Below, one piece after another: positions 9,791-18,506 of a stretch of DNA of 54,181 nucleotides. This DNA is from Candidatus Heimdallarchaeota archaeon. Lineage in GTDB: Archaea; Asgardarchaeota; Heimdallarchaeia; Heimdallarchaeales; JAJRWK01. Positions within the stretch are counted from its first letter, which is position 1. The number at the start of each line of letters is the position of its first letter. Both the position numbers and the translations under genes were made by a program. The notes beneath the pieces are model-generated. The model made no database searches and had not been told where the DNA came from. It saw only the letters and a list, made by a program, of their open reading frames with translations. The stretch spans positions 1 through 54,181 of the forward strand of contig JAMOVR010000080.1 in NCBI GenBank assembly GCA_027061945.1. The letters are read 5' to 3'.

Positions 9791-10774
9791 ATGAAGAAAA
9801 CACTCATAGGGATTTTCCTAATCACCGCTTTAATACTAAGTGCTTATGGGTCTGCGACTATTGCAATGCCTGGAGACTCAAAAATAAAGCACGAAGTTCA
9901 AAGCGGGATTGTGACAGTAGAAACAGACTCTATCGTAGTAGAAACGGTTGGTAATAATGAACTCCCCTTCTACTTCTTCTGGTCAACAAGTAACCCTGAC
10001 GAAAAATATAAACTACAATTCTACACCATGTTTGAAATAATCGACACTAATGACAATGGTATCTATGACCCAACTGAAGACCAGGTCGTTGCTAACTCTA
10101 GAGTTGCATTATCTGCCTTTGCATGGGAATTCAGCGATGTTATTACAGACACAGACGCAAACGGGAACGTTACTGCTGTACACTTTAATATGACTTCTAC
10201 TTCAAGAGTAGGTGTTATCTCCCCTGAATTTACTTTACAAATCAGGAACCATTTATACGCTGAAAATATTAGTGCATTAAAATTTGACATTGTAATTACT
10301 AATTACACATTCAAAGACGACAATGCAAAACTAGTCTTAGCATTCCAATTAGTATTAGCAGACAAAAACAAGGAAATGCACACCTACAAGCACCAAACCA
10401 GAGAAAGTTTGAAGTTTGGCGATGCCTACTTTGAAACTAACACCACTGCACAAGACAAGCTACAACACGAAGTACAAGCTAAGTTATCCTATGGTGAAGA
10501 CATCGAGCAGCACATGGAAGACACCAAAATGGTATACTTGACATACAGTCACTTTAACGGTGATTTGGTTCATGACCCTGTCATTGGCGTAGACACCGGT
10601 AGCAGCAGTTCGTCGGAGGAAGTGCCGGGGGGAATTGAAAATCAAGCAACTTCTGGTTCCGTTTCACAAATAATTCCCACGCCCTCCAGAGGCGAGCTGT
10701 TGGCTACCGGCCTCATCGCTGTAATGTTTGCTATTGCTGTTCCTGCAATCATCTATAGAACCAGAAAAAGATAA
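9791..10774 (+). CDS. secreted, C-terminally anchored surface protein with EF-hand-like loop
   Basis: This 327-residue protein has an N-terminal signal peptide (KK followed by a hydrophobic stretch to about residue 25) and a C-terminal membrane helix at about 300-322 ending in RTRKR, so the body faces outward. A canonical calcium-binding loop, DTNDNGIYDPTE, occurs at about residue 88, with D, N, N, D and E in the ligand positions. A weaker second loop, DTDANGN, follows about 30 residues later. A Ser-rich linker (SSSSEE) precedes the anchor. I recognise no named family. The start is secure: GAGGTGAT lies six bases before ATG. Transcription probably ends at the double hairpin just after the stop. 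Confidence 0.85.
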   Translation: MKKTLIGIFLITALILSAYGSATIAMPGDSKIKHEVQSGIVTVETDSIVVETVGNNELPFYFFWSTSNPDEKYKLQFYTMFEIIDTNDNGIYDPTEDQVVANSRVALSAFAWEFSDVITDTDANGNVTAVHFNMTSTSRVGVISPEFTLQIRNHLYAENISALKFDIVITNYTFKDDNAKLVLAFQLVLADKNKEMHTYKHQTRESLKFGDAYFETNTTAQDKLQHEVQAKLSYGEDIEQHMEDTKMVYLTYSHFNGDLVHDPVIGVDTGSSSSSEEVPGGIENQATSGSVSQIIPTPSRGELLATGLIAVMFAIAVPAIIYRTRKR

Positions 10775-10779
10775 AACTA

Positions 10780-10840
10780 GAAAATAGCCCCCAACCTTAG
10801 CTGCTATTTTCAAAGGGGCCCTCGCCCCTTTTCTTTTCTT
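10780..10840 (+). terminator. double hairpin with T-rich tail
   Basis: Right after the stop at 10774 there is a 9-base stem (gaaaatagc at 10780-10788, gctattttc at 10803-10811), then a compact stem aaaggggc (10812-10819) with gccccttt (10824-10831), followed by a run rich in T. This resembles a transcription terminator for the surface-protein gene. Confidence 0.65.
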
Positions 10841-11266
10841 CTTAATTTTTTGTTTTTTAATTTTTCATACTTAATTTGTGATTCTAATATGAATTACTCT
10901 TTGTTTTTCGAAGAGTTGATTATTTCTATAGAAAAAGCTCCCTTAGGATTGCTTTCTTGCAATGGAATAGTATGGTCCGTTGTAAAGATCTTCTATCCAC
11001 AAGAATTAAACTCTATCTCAGGCGTGCTTTCAATACTACAATCATAGACTGCTTGTATTGTTTCTCATCCCGCATCTCTCGAAAGAACTTGTTGCGGCAG
11101 AATCAAAACATAACACAATAGGTATTAACCTGGTAAGACTAGTTTATTCTAATGAGTGTATAAATAAAGAGTTGTTTCCAAGTAGTTATATATACGCCCG
11201 TTTAAGTTAAAAACCAGCAATACGCTTTTAAAACAGCGCTTTTACACTACGCGTATCAGTCAAAAA
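10841..11266. other. non-coding gap before methyltransferase gene
   Basis: A 65-codon open frame at 10850-11047 has no ribosome binding site and no recognisable motif, so I do not call it a gene. No RNA gene or mobile-element end could be identified in this stretch. Confidence 0.4.
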
Positions 11267-11282
11267 CGAGAACTTTATATCT
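11267..11282 (+). promoter_or_regulatory. probable promoter of the methyltransferase gene
   Basis: The sequence gagaactttatatctg contains a TATA-like box about 30 bases before the ATG at 11309. This places the transcript start only a few bases upstream of the gene, suggesting a nearly leaderless message. Confidence 0.45.
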
Positions 11283-11308
11283 GTAAGCGATGTGGAGTTG
11301 CTTTGTGA

Positions 11309-13465
11309 ATGAGCATAACAAAGTTTGTCCCCGACATAAAACTCTGGGTCAAAAACCATCGGTTCAGCCCATCAGTCAAGTTAAAGTACTCTTTTTACGG
11401 GGAACACGAACTTGCGTTAAGTTCCATAATCGCTCACTGGTTAATAAAAGAGTTGGGTGGAAAAAGCTTTTCTAAGAATACAGTTCAAGATTTGGTTTGG
11501 TTAAGAGTAAAAGAGCATCCTGAAGAAAAACTATTGTGGCACTATGTTGAGTTCGTTGTTGATAAATGGAATTTGTTGTATGACCGAGAACCATTAAATA
11601 TGTCTCCTGAAAAGCTTAGTGAAGCTCTTAGGAAAGACGTTATTGGTTCTTTGCTTCAAGACCTATTGCCACCAAAAGAACGTAAAATGCTTGCTGCAAA
11701 CTATACTTCTCTTCAAGACGCTGAAATCTTAGTTTCATATCTTCCAGACTTAAAATATGAAACAGTGTTAGACCCTTTTTGTGGATCTGGTCGTTTAATT
11801 ACTGCATTTTTGAATTCCGAAAAAAGTCGATATTTGAAACATATCTATATTAATGATATAATGCCTTCAGCAGTTTTACTTGCTTATGCTAGAGCAAAGC
11901 TGTTTTTAAAAGAACGAGAACGACCTGACGTTAAAATTCATGTCACTATTGGAGACGCATTCAACGTTTTTAGTCAGAACCCCTTTGGCTTTACTACTCA
12001 GTCACCAGTTCTCCCCTTAGATCTTGTCATAATGAATCCACCCTTTACAAGGATCCAGTCCTTTTATGATGAGCAGTTAAACCATTTAAAATGGTTAGAA
12101 AATTATTACCCTAATATTTTTTCTGGGCAGTCTGGGCTACATGTTTATTCACTTTACTTAGCCCATATGCTATTAAAAGAAGATGGAATCCTTGCAGCTA
12201 TTCTCCCTTCCGCCACTTTCATGTCAAACTATTCCGTTAATTTGCAGAAATTTTTATTAACACAGTTTGAAGACGTGCTACTAGCTACTCCTGTAGACAA
12301 AATTTCTTTGACGGAAGACAGTCTATTAAGAGAACTCTTACTTCTCGGACGAAAAATTCATTCTTCAACCAACTTTCAAACACGTCTTTCTACGGTAAAG
12401 TTTATTCGTTTGACTCCCCAGTTAGAAAAAAATAAGACCACACCATTATTTGTAGAAGTTAATCGTAACGAATTATTTAAGGAATGGAACTGGACTAAAT
12501 ATTTCCATCCCCCAAAATTAAGGGAATGGGCAGAATTAATCTTAAGCACGGGGAAAATTCATTCAGGGGATTCTCTTGGATTTTCTTTAGTACGGGGTGT
12601 AGAAATGTATGGCCCCAATTTCTTTTTTATCCCAAACAAATACTGTGAAATATTAGAAGAAAAAGAAGATTATTTAAAAATAAAAATGAATGATAATAAA
12701 CTGAAAAAAGAAGTTTTGCTCCCAAAAATGTTTTTATCAAAAATAATGCGTCGTGCAGGCAATTACCCTGGTCTTATTAGTCCTACGGTTAAGGACTATG
12801 CTTTAGTGGTCCCTCCAGAGTATTCTGCTTTTTCCGAAGGAATCTCTGAATATGTGTCTGCTCTTGAGCAGGAAACAAGGCTTGCTAAAAAACGTTTTGG
12901 CGAGAAATGGATCTCCCATATCCACAAACAGTTACTACGTAAAAATCCTTACGGTCATGTTTTTGTTGCTGATAAACTTCCTCTTTTATCAGTTTCCCGT
13001 ATAGCTTTTTATCTTGACGAGCCTTTAGCGTGCACTAAAAACTTTTTTGTGTTTAATAATGTGAAAGACACTAACGCAAAACTATTAGCTGCATGGATGA
13101 ACTCTTCGTTATTCTTATTACTGTTTTTAAACGTTAGGCGTGAAATAGGTGGTTCTTACGGTAGATTAGCAATATCTGACTACAAAAAAGAGACTTTATT
13201 CATTAATTACAATAACACACAAGAAAAACAAGTAAAGCGTATATTAGAAAAGTTTGATCTTTTTAGACGACGGATTTTACCTCCAATTAAAAACCAAGTT
13301 TTTTACAAGCCAAAAATGTTTTTAGATCTGGAATTCATTTATTATCTGGGATTAGATGCTAAAAATGACCCTGAAGCTTTGCTAACAGATATTCATCTAA
13401 CATTACGAGAAATTTTCAAAGAGTTTGAAAAACGAGACAAAACAAGGACAAAAAGAGAAGGATAA
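11309..13465 (+). CDS. DNA adenine-N6 methyltransferase, gamma-type with C-terminal recognition region
   Basis: This 718-residue enzyme has S-adenosylmethionine motif I at about 155-163 (DPFCGSGRL) and catalytic motif IV at 243-246 (NPPF), in the order used by gamma-class adenine methyltransferases of types I and IIG. Residues about 420-690 resemble the target-recognition/TaqI-like C-terminal region, including AAWMNSSLFLLL and the REIGGSYGRL stretch. No nuclease motif is visible in the N-terminal 110 residues, and no restriction or specificity gene is adjacent, so it may be an orphan modification enzyme. Alternatively it belongs to a phage-defence system whose other parts are elsewhere. The next gene downstream is on the opposite strand. 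Confidence 0.85.
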   Translation: MSITKFVPDIKLWVKNHRFSPSVKLKYSFYGEHELALSSIIAHWLIKELGGKSFSKNTVQDLVWLRVKEHPEEKLLWHYVEFVVDKWNLLYDREPLNMSPEKLSEALRKDVIGSLLQDLLPPKERKMLAANYTSLQDAEILVSYLPDLKYETVLDPFCGSGRLITAFLNSEKSRYLKHIYINDIMPSAVLLAYARAKLFLKERERPDVKIHVTIGDAFNVFSQNPFGFTTQSPVLPLDLVIMNPPFTRIQSFYDEQLNHLKWLENYYPNIFSGQSGLHVYSLYLAHMLLKEDGILAAILPSATFMSNYSVNLQKFLLTQFEDVLLATPVDKISLTEDSLLRELLLLGRKIHSSTNFQTRLSTVKFIRLTPQLEKNKTTPLFVEVNRNELFKEWNWTKYFHPPKLREWAELILSTGKIHSGDSLGFSLVRGVEMYGPNFFFIPNKYCEILEEKEDYLKIKMNDNKLKKEVLLPKMFLSKIMRRAGNYPGLISPTVKDYALVVPPEYSAFSEGISEYVSALEQETRLAKKRFGEKWISHIHKQLLRKNPYGHVFVADKLPLLSVSRIAFYLDEPLACTKNFFVFNNVKDTNAKLLAAWMNSSLFLLLFLNVRREIGGSYGRLAISDYKKETLFINYNNTQEKQVKRILEKFDLFRRRILPPIKNQVFYKPKMFLDLEFIYYLGLDAKNDPEALLTDIHLTLREIFKEFEKRDKTRTKREG

Positions 13466-13514
13466 AGGCCATTTATTAAACATGCATATTATTATTTACA
13501 CATGTCTTAAAGTT

Positions 13515-14237
13515 TTATTTTTCGTTTAACCCATGTTCAAAGACCTTAGTCATGAATTCTTTTTTGTCCACGAATTCTTCTTTTATCTGGCCATCCATTA
13601 TCATTATTATCCGATTAACATGGTCGAGAACTTCTAAGTCGTGCGTAGTTATAACTATGGCTGATCTCTTAGAAACTTCATCGATTATTTCTAAGAACTC
13701 TTTTTTACTCCAAGGGTCAAAACCTAATGTTGGCTCGTCTAAAACCATTATTTCAGGTCTCATGGCTAATACTCCTGCAATCGAGACCTTTTTCTTCTCA
13801 CCAAAAGACAAGCTAAAAAAGCTTCTTTTGGCTAGATGAGTGATCTTCAAGTATTCCATTGCTTCTTTTACTCGAGTAAAGACTTCTTCTTCTTTTAACC
13901 CCTGGTTTCTGGGGCCAAAAGCAATGTCTTCTTCAACAATTGGGAAAAATACTTGATCTTCAGGATTCTGGAACACTAACCCAACATGCCTGGTTAATTC
14001 ACGTCGTTTCTTTACTTCATAGCCGTTATAGAATATTCTCCCTTTTTCTGGTGATAATAAACCATTAAGATGTTTAATTAAAGTAGTTTTACCCGAACCA
14101 TTTGGGCCAACAATGCCTATTTTGTCTCCTTTAAGAATACTTAAAGAAATATCTTTTAACACGTATTTCCCCTTTTCGTAAGCAAACCATATGTTTTCAA
14201 GCTTCAAGATATTTGTTCTTGCCATTGTTATCGCCAC
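13515..14237 (-). CDS. cbiO: ATPase of the nickel/cobalt ECF importer (CbiO/NikO)
   Basis: This ABC ATPase has 240 residues, with Walker A at about 43-50 (GPNGSGKT), the Q-loop in VFQNPEDQVF, signature LSFGEKKKVSIA, Walker B MVLDEPTLGFD and the switch histidine in TTHD. The signature has F in place of the usual third residue G, as is common in ECF-type ATPases. It is the last of three genes running right to left (M, Q, O) and powers the importer by binding the Q subunit. GTG at 14237 has GAGGA four bases upstream; ATG at 14225 is the alternative start. An N-terminal position just before the first beta-strand fits either. Confidence 0.92.
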   Translation of the reverse strand: MAITMARTNILKLENIWFAYEKGKYVLKDISLSILKGDKIGIVGPNGSGKTTLIKHLNGLLSPEKGRIFYNGYEVKKRRELTRHVGLVFQNPEDQVFFPIVEEDIAFGPRNQGLKEEEVFTRVKEAMEYLKITHLAKRSFFSLSFGEKKKVSIAGVLAMRPEIMVLDEPTLGFDPWSKKEFLEIIDEVSKRSAIVITTHDLEVLDHVNRIIMIMDGQIKEEFVDKKEFMTKVFEHGLNEK

Positions 14238-14291
14238 AAGTTCCTCTAAAAATTAAGAGCCTAATTGTGATTTGAGTTATTTTTGTTTTTT

Positions 14292-15056
14292 TCATCCTGA
14301 CAACATCCCGTAGTCAAAGAATCTAACTTTAGAAATGAGCAAAATAATAAGACAAAAGATAGTAGTAACCCATAGAATAAAAACGCCTGTAGAAGTGAAA
14401 TGAGTTTTTTCATGACGGAATATCCCATCATACATTCTACTTATTAACGCGTCTTTCCGAGAATGACTTTTATACGACGCTCTCACGAAAATACTGCCAA
14501 GCATATACCCGAGTAGCTTGTATTCTGAAATTTTCGCCCAAGAAGATTTATACGACCCCCTCGAATAACGAGCATTAAGCATTTTTTCTCCTTCAATCTT
14601 TAAGTCTAAAAAAGTCCTGTACATAAAAAGTAACACGTTAATTATCAAGTCTGGAACATACAAGTCGTCCAATGCATAAATAATCTTGAAAAAAGATTCT
14701 TCTGACTCGATAATTAATAAAGCGGTAAATACTAGTAACATGCTTCTTAATACGAAAAACAAAGTCAGACCTGTACGACTATAATTTACGGTTGCATCTC
14801 CAAATGTCATTATGCTTCCCTCTGTTTTTCCCCACCAAGTAAGTATCCCTAAAGAAATAATAAGTGGAAAAACAGGTGTCGCCTTCAAAAATACTTGTCT
14901 TATTCTTGCTTTAAATACTACCAGAAGAACTACCCAGTATAGAAAAGCAAAGAGAAGTTGTTCTATAGAAATAATCGAGATCAGGAAAAAAAGGAAAACA
15001 ATAATAGTTAAGATCTTAGACTTAGTATCTATTTTCAAGAGTACCACGTTTTCCAT
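14292..15056 (-). CDS. cbiQ: transmembrane coupling subunit of the ECF importer (CbiQ/NikQ)
   Basis: This 254-residue protein has about five membrane helices. A cytoplasmic stretch near residues 150-200 carries two Ala-Arg-Ser-like coupling motifs: 'NARYSRGSYK' and 'VRASYKSHSRKDAL', the regions through which T-subunits contact the ATPases. It lies between the M and O genes, which supports the assignment over other ECF T-subunits. It is separated from cbiO by 54 bases and from cbiM by about 117 bases. It couples ATP hydrolysis by CbiO to metal import through CbiM. Confidence 0.88.
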   Translation of the reverse strand: MENVVLLKIDTKSKILTIIVFLFFLISIISIEQLLFAFLYWVVLLVVFKARIRQVFLKATPVFPLIISLGILTWWGKTEGSIMTFGDATVNYSRTGLTLFFVLRSMLLVFTALLIIESEESFFKIIYALDDLYVPDLIINVLLFMYRTFLDLKIEGEKMLNARYSRGSYKSSWAKISEYKLLGYMLGSIFVRASYKSHSRKDALISRMYDGIFRHEKTHFTSTGVFILWVTTIFCLIILLISKVRFFDYGMLSG

Positions 15057-15173
15057 TTTTCCTAATTTTTTAATTTTTTAATTTAATATCCGCATTTTCC
15101 GAAGGGAAATAAAGAATTATTAACGTTTCTTCCTTGGAAAGCAGTACTTTACCAAGGAAAATAATAATTGTTT

Positions 15174-16157
15174 TTATTGAGTAAATTGTGTTTTCTTCGC
15201 GGAGTATTCTCTAACAATCATTGCAGGAATGAAAAATACACCTAAAACAATTACGATCCCAAGTAGTGCTGATAGAAACGTACCTAAGAATCCACCTAAC
15301 ATCAAGAAGTCATAGTCATTAGCTACCCCTAACCCGAATGGTTCCCTGGCTTTGTTCTCAAATCCTGCGATCATACTTACTTTTTCTAAACCGTCTGGAT
15401 GTGGACTAGCAAATAATGCTAACACTGAAAGCCCAAATAGTATTATTGCACTTCCTAACAAGGGCTTGTTTGATTTTTTTATTGTTTCTATGAATGGTTC
15501 TGCTGGTTGTTCCATACTTCTTCTTAATGGGAATTCACTTTTCATTAAAAATAATATAATAAACATTGTCAAGAACCCTTCTCCTAACCCTATTAAGGTA
15601 TGGTAGAATAATATTGGTGGAAGAGATACTTTGTAAGTAGTTACTCCAGAAGCAACAAGCTCTGAACAGGCGAAGAAAGAAGCAAAAACAACGGATAAGA
15701 ATGCCGCTAGAAATGCACCTCCTACATAAATTCTGTCTTTCGTTTCTTTGTTTTTAGCATTTCTTTCTAATCCTTCAAAAATTCTCCTAACAATGTAAGC
15801 CACAATAACACCGACAATTCCCATGTTAAATACGTTGACTCCTATAGTAACGATTCCTCCATCCGCAAAAACAATTGCTTGGGTAGTAATTACTACGAAC
15901 ATAGCCATTATCGCACCTGGGACACCTAGTACATAAGTAGCGAAAGCAGCACCTAACATATGCCCACTAGTCCCGCCTGCAATGGGGAAATTAAACATCT
16001 GTGCAACAAATATTACTGCCGCGACTACTCCAACATTGGTCAAGTTCTCAATATTCTCTTTTTTGAACTTGACAACCGCAAACCCTAATGCACCTAACGT
16101 TATAGACCAACCCAATAGGATTATTGGTAAACTCAGCCATCCATCAGGAATATGCAT
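15174..16157 (-). CDS. cbiM: metal-binding CbiM/NikM subunit with fused PDGLE (NikN-like) domain
   Basis: This is the substrate subunit for Co2+ or Ni2+ uptake. Mature CbiM/NikM proteins begin with Met-His-Ile-Pro-Asp-Gly, because the amino terminus and His2 bind the metal. That motif begins at the ATG at 16157, so I place the start there, 20 codons inside the longest frame, giving 327 residues. Residues about 1-215 are the CbiM helices. The C-terminal part has HPDGLE followed by two helices: the PDGLE domain found as NikN or fused as NikMN. A fused PDGLE domain is more usual for nickel carriers, but cobalt cannot be excluded. It is the first gene of the M-Q-O run. Confidence 0.9.
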   Translation of the reverse strand: MHIPDGWLSLPIILLGWSITLGALGFAVVKFKKENIENLTNVGVVAAVIFVAQMFNFPIAGGTSGHMLGAAFATYVLGVPGAIMAMFVVITTQAIVFADGGIVTIGVNVFNMGIVGVIVAYIVRRIFEGLERNAKNKETKDRIYVGGAFLAAFLSVVFASFFACSELVASGVTTYKVSLPPILFYHTLIGLGEGFLTMFIILFLMKSEFPLRRSMEQPAEPFIETIKKSNKPLLGSAIILFGLSVLALFASPHPDGLEKVSMIAGFENKAREPFGLGVANDYDFLMLGGFLGTFLSALLGIVIVLGVFFIPAMIVREYSAKKTQFTQ

Positions 16158-16199
16158 GTTTATCGGGTCAGTATTACCTTTTGACTTTAAAGGTATTAC

Positions 16200-16233
16200 C
16201 TTAATTATTAAAATCAAATGTTTAATAATTAAG
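16200..16233 (-). promoter_or_regulatory. 13-base inverted repeat upstream of cbiM, candidate operator
   Basis: The arms cttaattattaaa (16200-16212) and tttaataattaag (16221-16233) are perfect reverse complements separated by 8 bases. They lie 43 bases upstream of the CbiM start. The right arm contains a TATA-like sequence, so a protein bound here could block transcription of the metal importer. It does not match the known NikR site pattern. Confidence 0.5.
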
Positions 16234-16301
16234 ATCAGATGTTGAAAAAATACGAAACTAAGTAACCAACTAAAAACAATAACTTTTAGTTTCTTAGCTT
16301 T

Positions 16302-16865
16302 TTATTCTGCTTTTTTTGGGTCTATCTGTTCAACGACACCAAACTTCTCTTTAAACCTAGAAATAGAACTCATAATAACAGCAAACGCTGCTTCTCTTCC
16401 CCGCCATTCTTTAACAGTGGCGTACTTAGGGTTTTCTAAGTTCTTATACGTTCTAAAAAATTCTTGGATCTCGTTGAGCAAGTGCTTTGGTAATTGGACT
16501 ATATCATCAAAGTCCTTGAAGACAGGGTCATTTAATGCTACTGCTAATACCTTTTCATCAATACCCTTTTCGTCTTCCATGAAAAGTACTCCGATGGGCT
16601 TAGTTTCCACTAATGTTAATGGCATTGTTGGCTGGCTTATGAGAACGAGTACATCTAAGGGGTCTCCATCTTCTGCGAATGTTCCAGGAATTAGGCCATA
16701 GTCATGAGGATAAATAACACTGGAATGTAATACCCTGTCTAAAAGTAGGATATTAGAGTTTTTTGATAATTCGTACTTGTTTCTTGTCCCTTTGGGGCAT
16801 TCAATTAATGCATAAATATTTTGAGGAGGTCTTGATCCTGGGATAATATTCTTCCATAAAAGCAT
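16302..16865 (-). CDS. ppa: inorganic pyrophosphatase, family I
   Basis: This 187-residue protein hydrolyses pyrophosphate to two phosphates and so pulls biosynthetic reactions forward. The signature EDGDPLD at 65-71 contains the metal-binding aspartates. Upstream residues such as the K/R near KGTRNKYE and the YPHDYGLIPGT stretch also match soluble family I enzymes, and the length is typical. It is a cytoplasmic single gene behind the importer operon and is read in the same direction, about 85 bases after... the upstream divergent methyltransferase promoter region shares its other side. The ATG at 16865 fits the domain start. Confidence is high. Confidence 0.96.
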   Translation of the reverse strand: MLLWKNIIPGSRPPQNIYALIECPKGTRNKYELSKNSNILLLDRVLHSSVIYPHDYGLIPGTFAEDGDPLDVLVLISQPTMPLTLVETKPIGVLFMEDEKGIDEKVLAVALNDPVFKDFDDIVQLPKHLLNEIQEFFRTYKNLENPKYATVKEWRGREAAFAVIMSSISRFKEKFGVVEQIDPKKAE

Positions 16866-16911
16866 TATTTAAAAATCGAGATCTAAGTTAAAAACAATTC
16901 CTCCTTTTTAG

Positions 16912-16980
16912 TGCTACTGATATTTGTAGCAGTATTATTTTTTATTTTTAAGTTGCTTTTTCATGTTTTTTCATGAAAAA
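16912..16980 (+). promoter_or_regulatory. two inverted repeats in the divergent ppa/methyltransferase gap
   Basis: A 6-base stem (tgctac at 16912-16917, gtagca at 16926-16931) is followed by a 9-base stem (tttttcatg at 16957-16965, catgaaaaa at 16972-16980). A TATA-like ctttattgaa lies between the second repeat and the methyltransferase ATG at 17015. Either repeat could be an operator; the second one is well placed to control the methyltransferase. Confidence 0.4.
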
Positions 16981-17014
16981 CAAGTTAAATCTTTATTGAA
17001 TAGATTGTATTGGA

Positions 17015-18214
17015 ATGCGTTCTGGAGAGAATAAATGGGAATTATGTTACCCTGGTAAAAAAGAGTTGTCTGTAGAGTTTTTTCCGTCTGCAGAGCTGAT
17101 CCCTGTTGGTAGTATAGGGAAGGGCTTAAGGAATAATAATGAGAATTTACTGGTTTTCGGGGAGAATAGAGGAGTTCTACGTACACTTTTAGAAGAAAGT
17201 TCTATAAGAGAAAAAGTCCAGCTTGTTTATATTGACCCTCCTTTTTCTACTAAAAGTGTTTTTCGTATTGGTAATGATCGGGGTGCAACCGTGAGTTCTA
17301 GTTCTAAAGACCGTGTCGCGTATCAAGATGTGTTATCAGGTCCTAAGTACTTCGAGTTTTTAAGAGAACGCTTTTTTTTGTTACGAGAAATTTTGTCAGA
17401 TCAAGGATCAATATATGTACATATAGATACTAAGATTGGGCATTATGTAAAAATCTTGTTAGATGAGGTTTTTGGTTCAGAGAGATTTATTAATGACATT
17501 ACGCGTATAAAGAGTAATCCTAAGAATTTCTCCAGAAAAGGCTATGGTAACATAAAAGACATGATTTTGTTTTATTCTAAGACAAAGGACTATATATGGA
17601 ACGAGCCTCGAGAAGACTACAGTGAAGCTGACTTGAAACGGCTGTTTCCTCGAATTAACCCACACGGGCGGAGGTATACGACTGTCCCGCTTCATGCTCC
17701 TGGAGAGACTTTAAATGGTGATACGGGAAAGCCCTGGAGAGGTATAATGCCACCTAAAGGCAGGCACTGGCGTTATTCTCCCGAGATCCTAGAACAATTG
17801 GACTTAGAGGGAAAAATTGAGTGGAGCCGTAACAACGTTCCTAGACTAATTATCTATGCTGAAGAAAAGAAAAAAGTAGGTAAAAAAGTTCAAGACGTAT
17901 GGGAATTCAAAGATCCTCAATATCCCTCATATCCTACTGAAAAAAATATTTTATTGTTAAAACGAATTGTTTCAGCGTCTTCCGAAAAAGGAGGACTTGT
18001 TTTGGATGCATTTATGGGTGCAGGAACTACTTTAGTTGCGAGTGAAGAATTAGGCCGTAGATGGATAGGTATTGACAACTCAATAGAAGCATTTCAAACC
18101 GCTTATTCTCGCTTAATTTCGTTTGAAGAACTATCTAAAACCAATATTCTTAGTGAAAAGACCGCATTAAAAGAAATAAAAAAAGTATTGGGGCTTTCAG
18201 CTAGTTTTACTTAA
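17015..18214 (+). CDS. site-specific DNA methyltransferase, beta class (adenine N6)
   Basis: This 399-residue protein has catalytic motif IV first (YIDPPF, residues 72-77) and S-adenosylmethionine motif I near the C-terminus (DAFMGAGTT at about 331-339, followed by GRRWIGIDNS). This is the circular order of beta-class methyltransferases such as type III Mod enzymes. Residues about 160-320 between the two motifs form the target-recognition region. No Res helicase or restriction endonuclease is next to it. The TATA-like box lies about 25 bases before the ATG, so the message may be leaderless. It differs in class from the enzyme at 11309, so the two are not duplicates. Confidence 0.9.
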   Translation: MRSGENKWELCYPGKKELSVEFFPSAELIPVGSIGKGLRNNNENLLVFGENRGVLRTLLEESSIREKVQLVYIDPPFSTKSVFRIGNDRGATVSSSSKDRVAYQDVLSGPKYFEFLRERFFLLREILSDQGSIYVHIDTKIGHYVKILLDEVFGSERFINDITRIKSNPKNFSRKGYGNIKDMILFYSKTKDYIWNEPREDYSEADLKRLFPRINPHGRRYTTVPLHAPGETLNGDTGKPWRGIMPPKGRHWRYSPEILEQLDLEGKIEWSRNNVPRLIIYAEEKKKVGKKVQDVWEFKDPQYPSYPTEKNILLLKRIVSASSEKGGLVLDAFMGAGTTLVASEELGRRWIGIDNSIEAFQTAYSRLISFEELSKTNILSEKTALKEIKKVLGLSASFT

Positions 18215-18255
18215 CTACTCCTTGCTTTTGCAAGGGATTTTTTGTTTCAAGAATA
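18215..18255 (-). mobile_element. degenerate IS605 right-end-like hairpin after stop codon
   Basis: On the minus strand it reads CCCTTGCAAAAGCAAGGAGTAGTTAA, split here as ccttgc/gcaagg stem plus an AGTAGTT box, like the right ends at 34536 and 2889 but more decayed. It begins at the base after the methyltransferase stop codon and could now serve as a transcription terminator. Confidence 0.4.
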
Positions 18256-18506
18256 TTTGCTTGCCCTCATACCAATAATTATTTTCCCGTAAGGAATGCG
18301 GGAGTTGTTTTTTATGATTTTTTGTCACATGTATATTGGGCAGGCAGTTTTAGTCCCGCCTTCAATACATTATAATACCACAATCATATCACGCCTATAT
18401 AGTGCCAACTTGTTTTCATATCTCACCCTCGGATGGAGAAATTGCTGTTGATATAGGTTAAACTATTTTTTTACATTTAATACTTGATACGGAATGAATC
18501 GATTTG

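Noticed and set aside
10850-11047. 65-codon frame after the surface-protein terminator
   Set aside because: No ribosome site, no recognised motif and no partner gene.
18380-18425. 11-codon frame on the minus strand with a GAGGGTGAG-like ribosome site
   Set aside because: Too short and placed downstream of the moeA operon with nothing following it to control.
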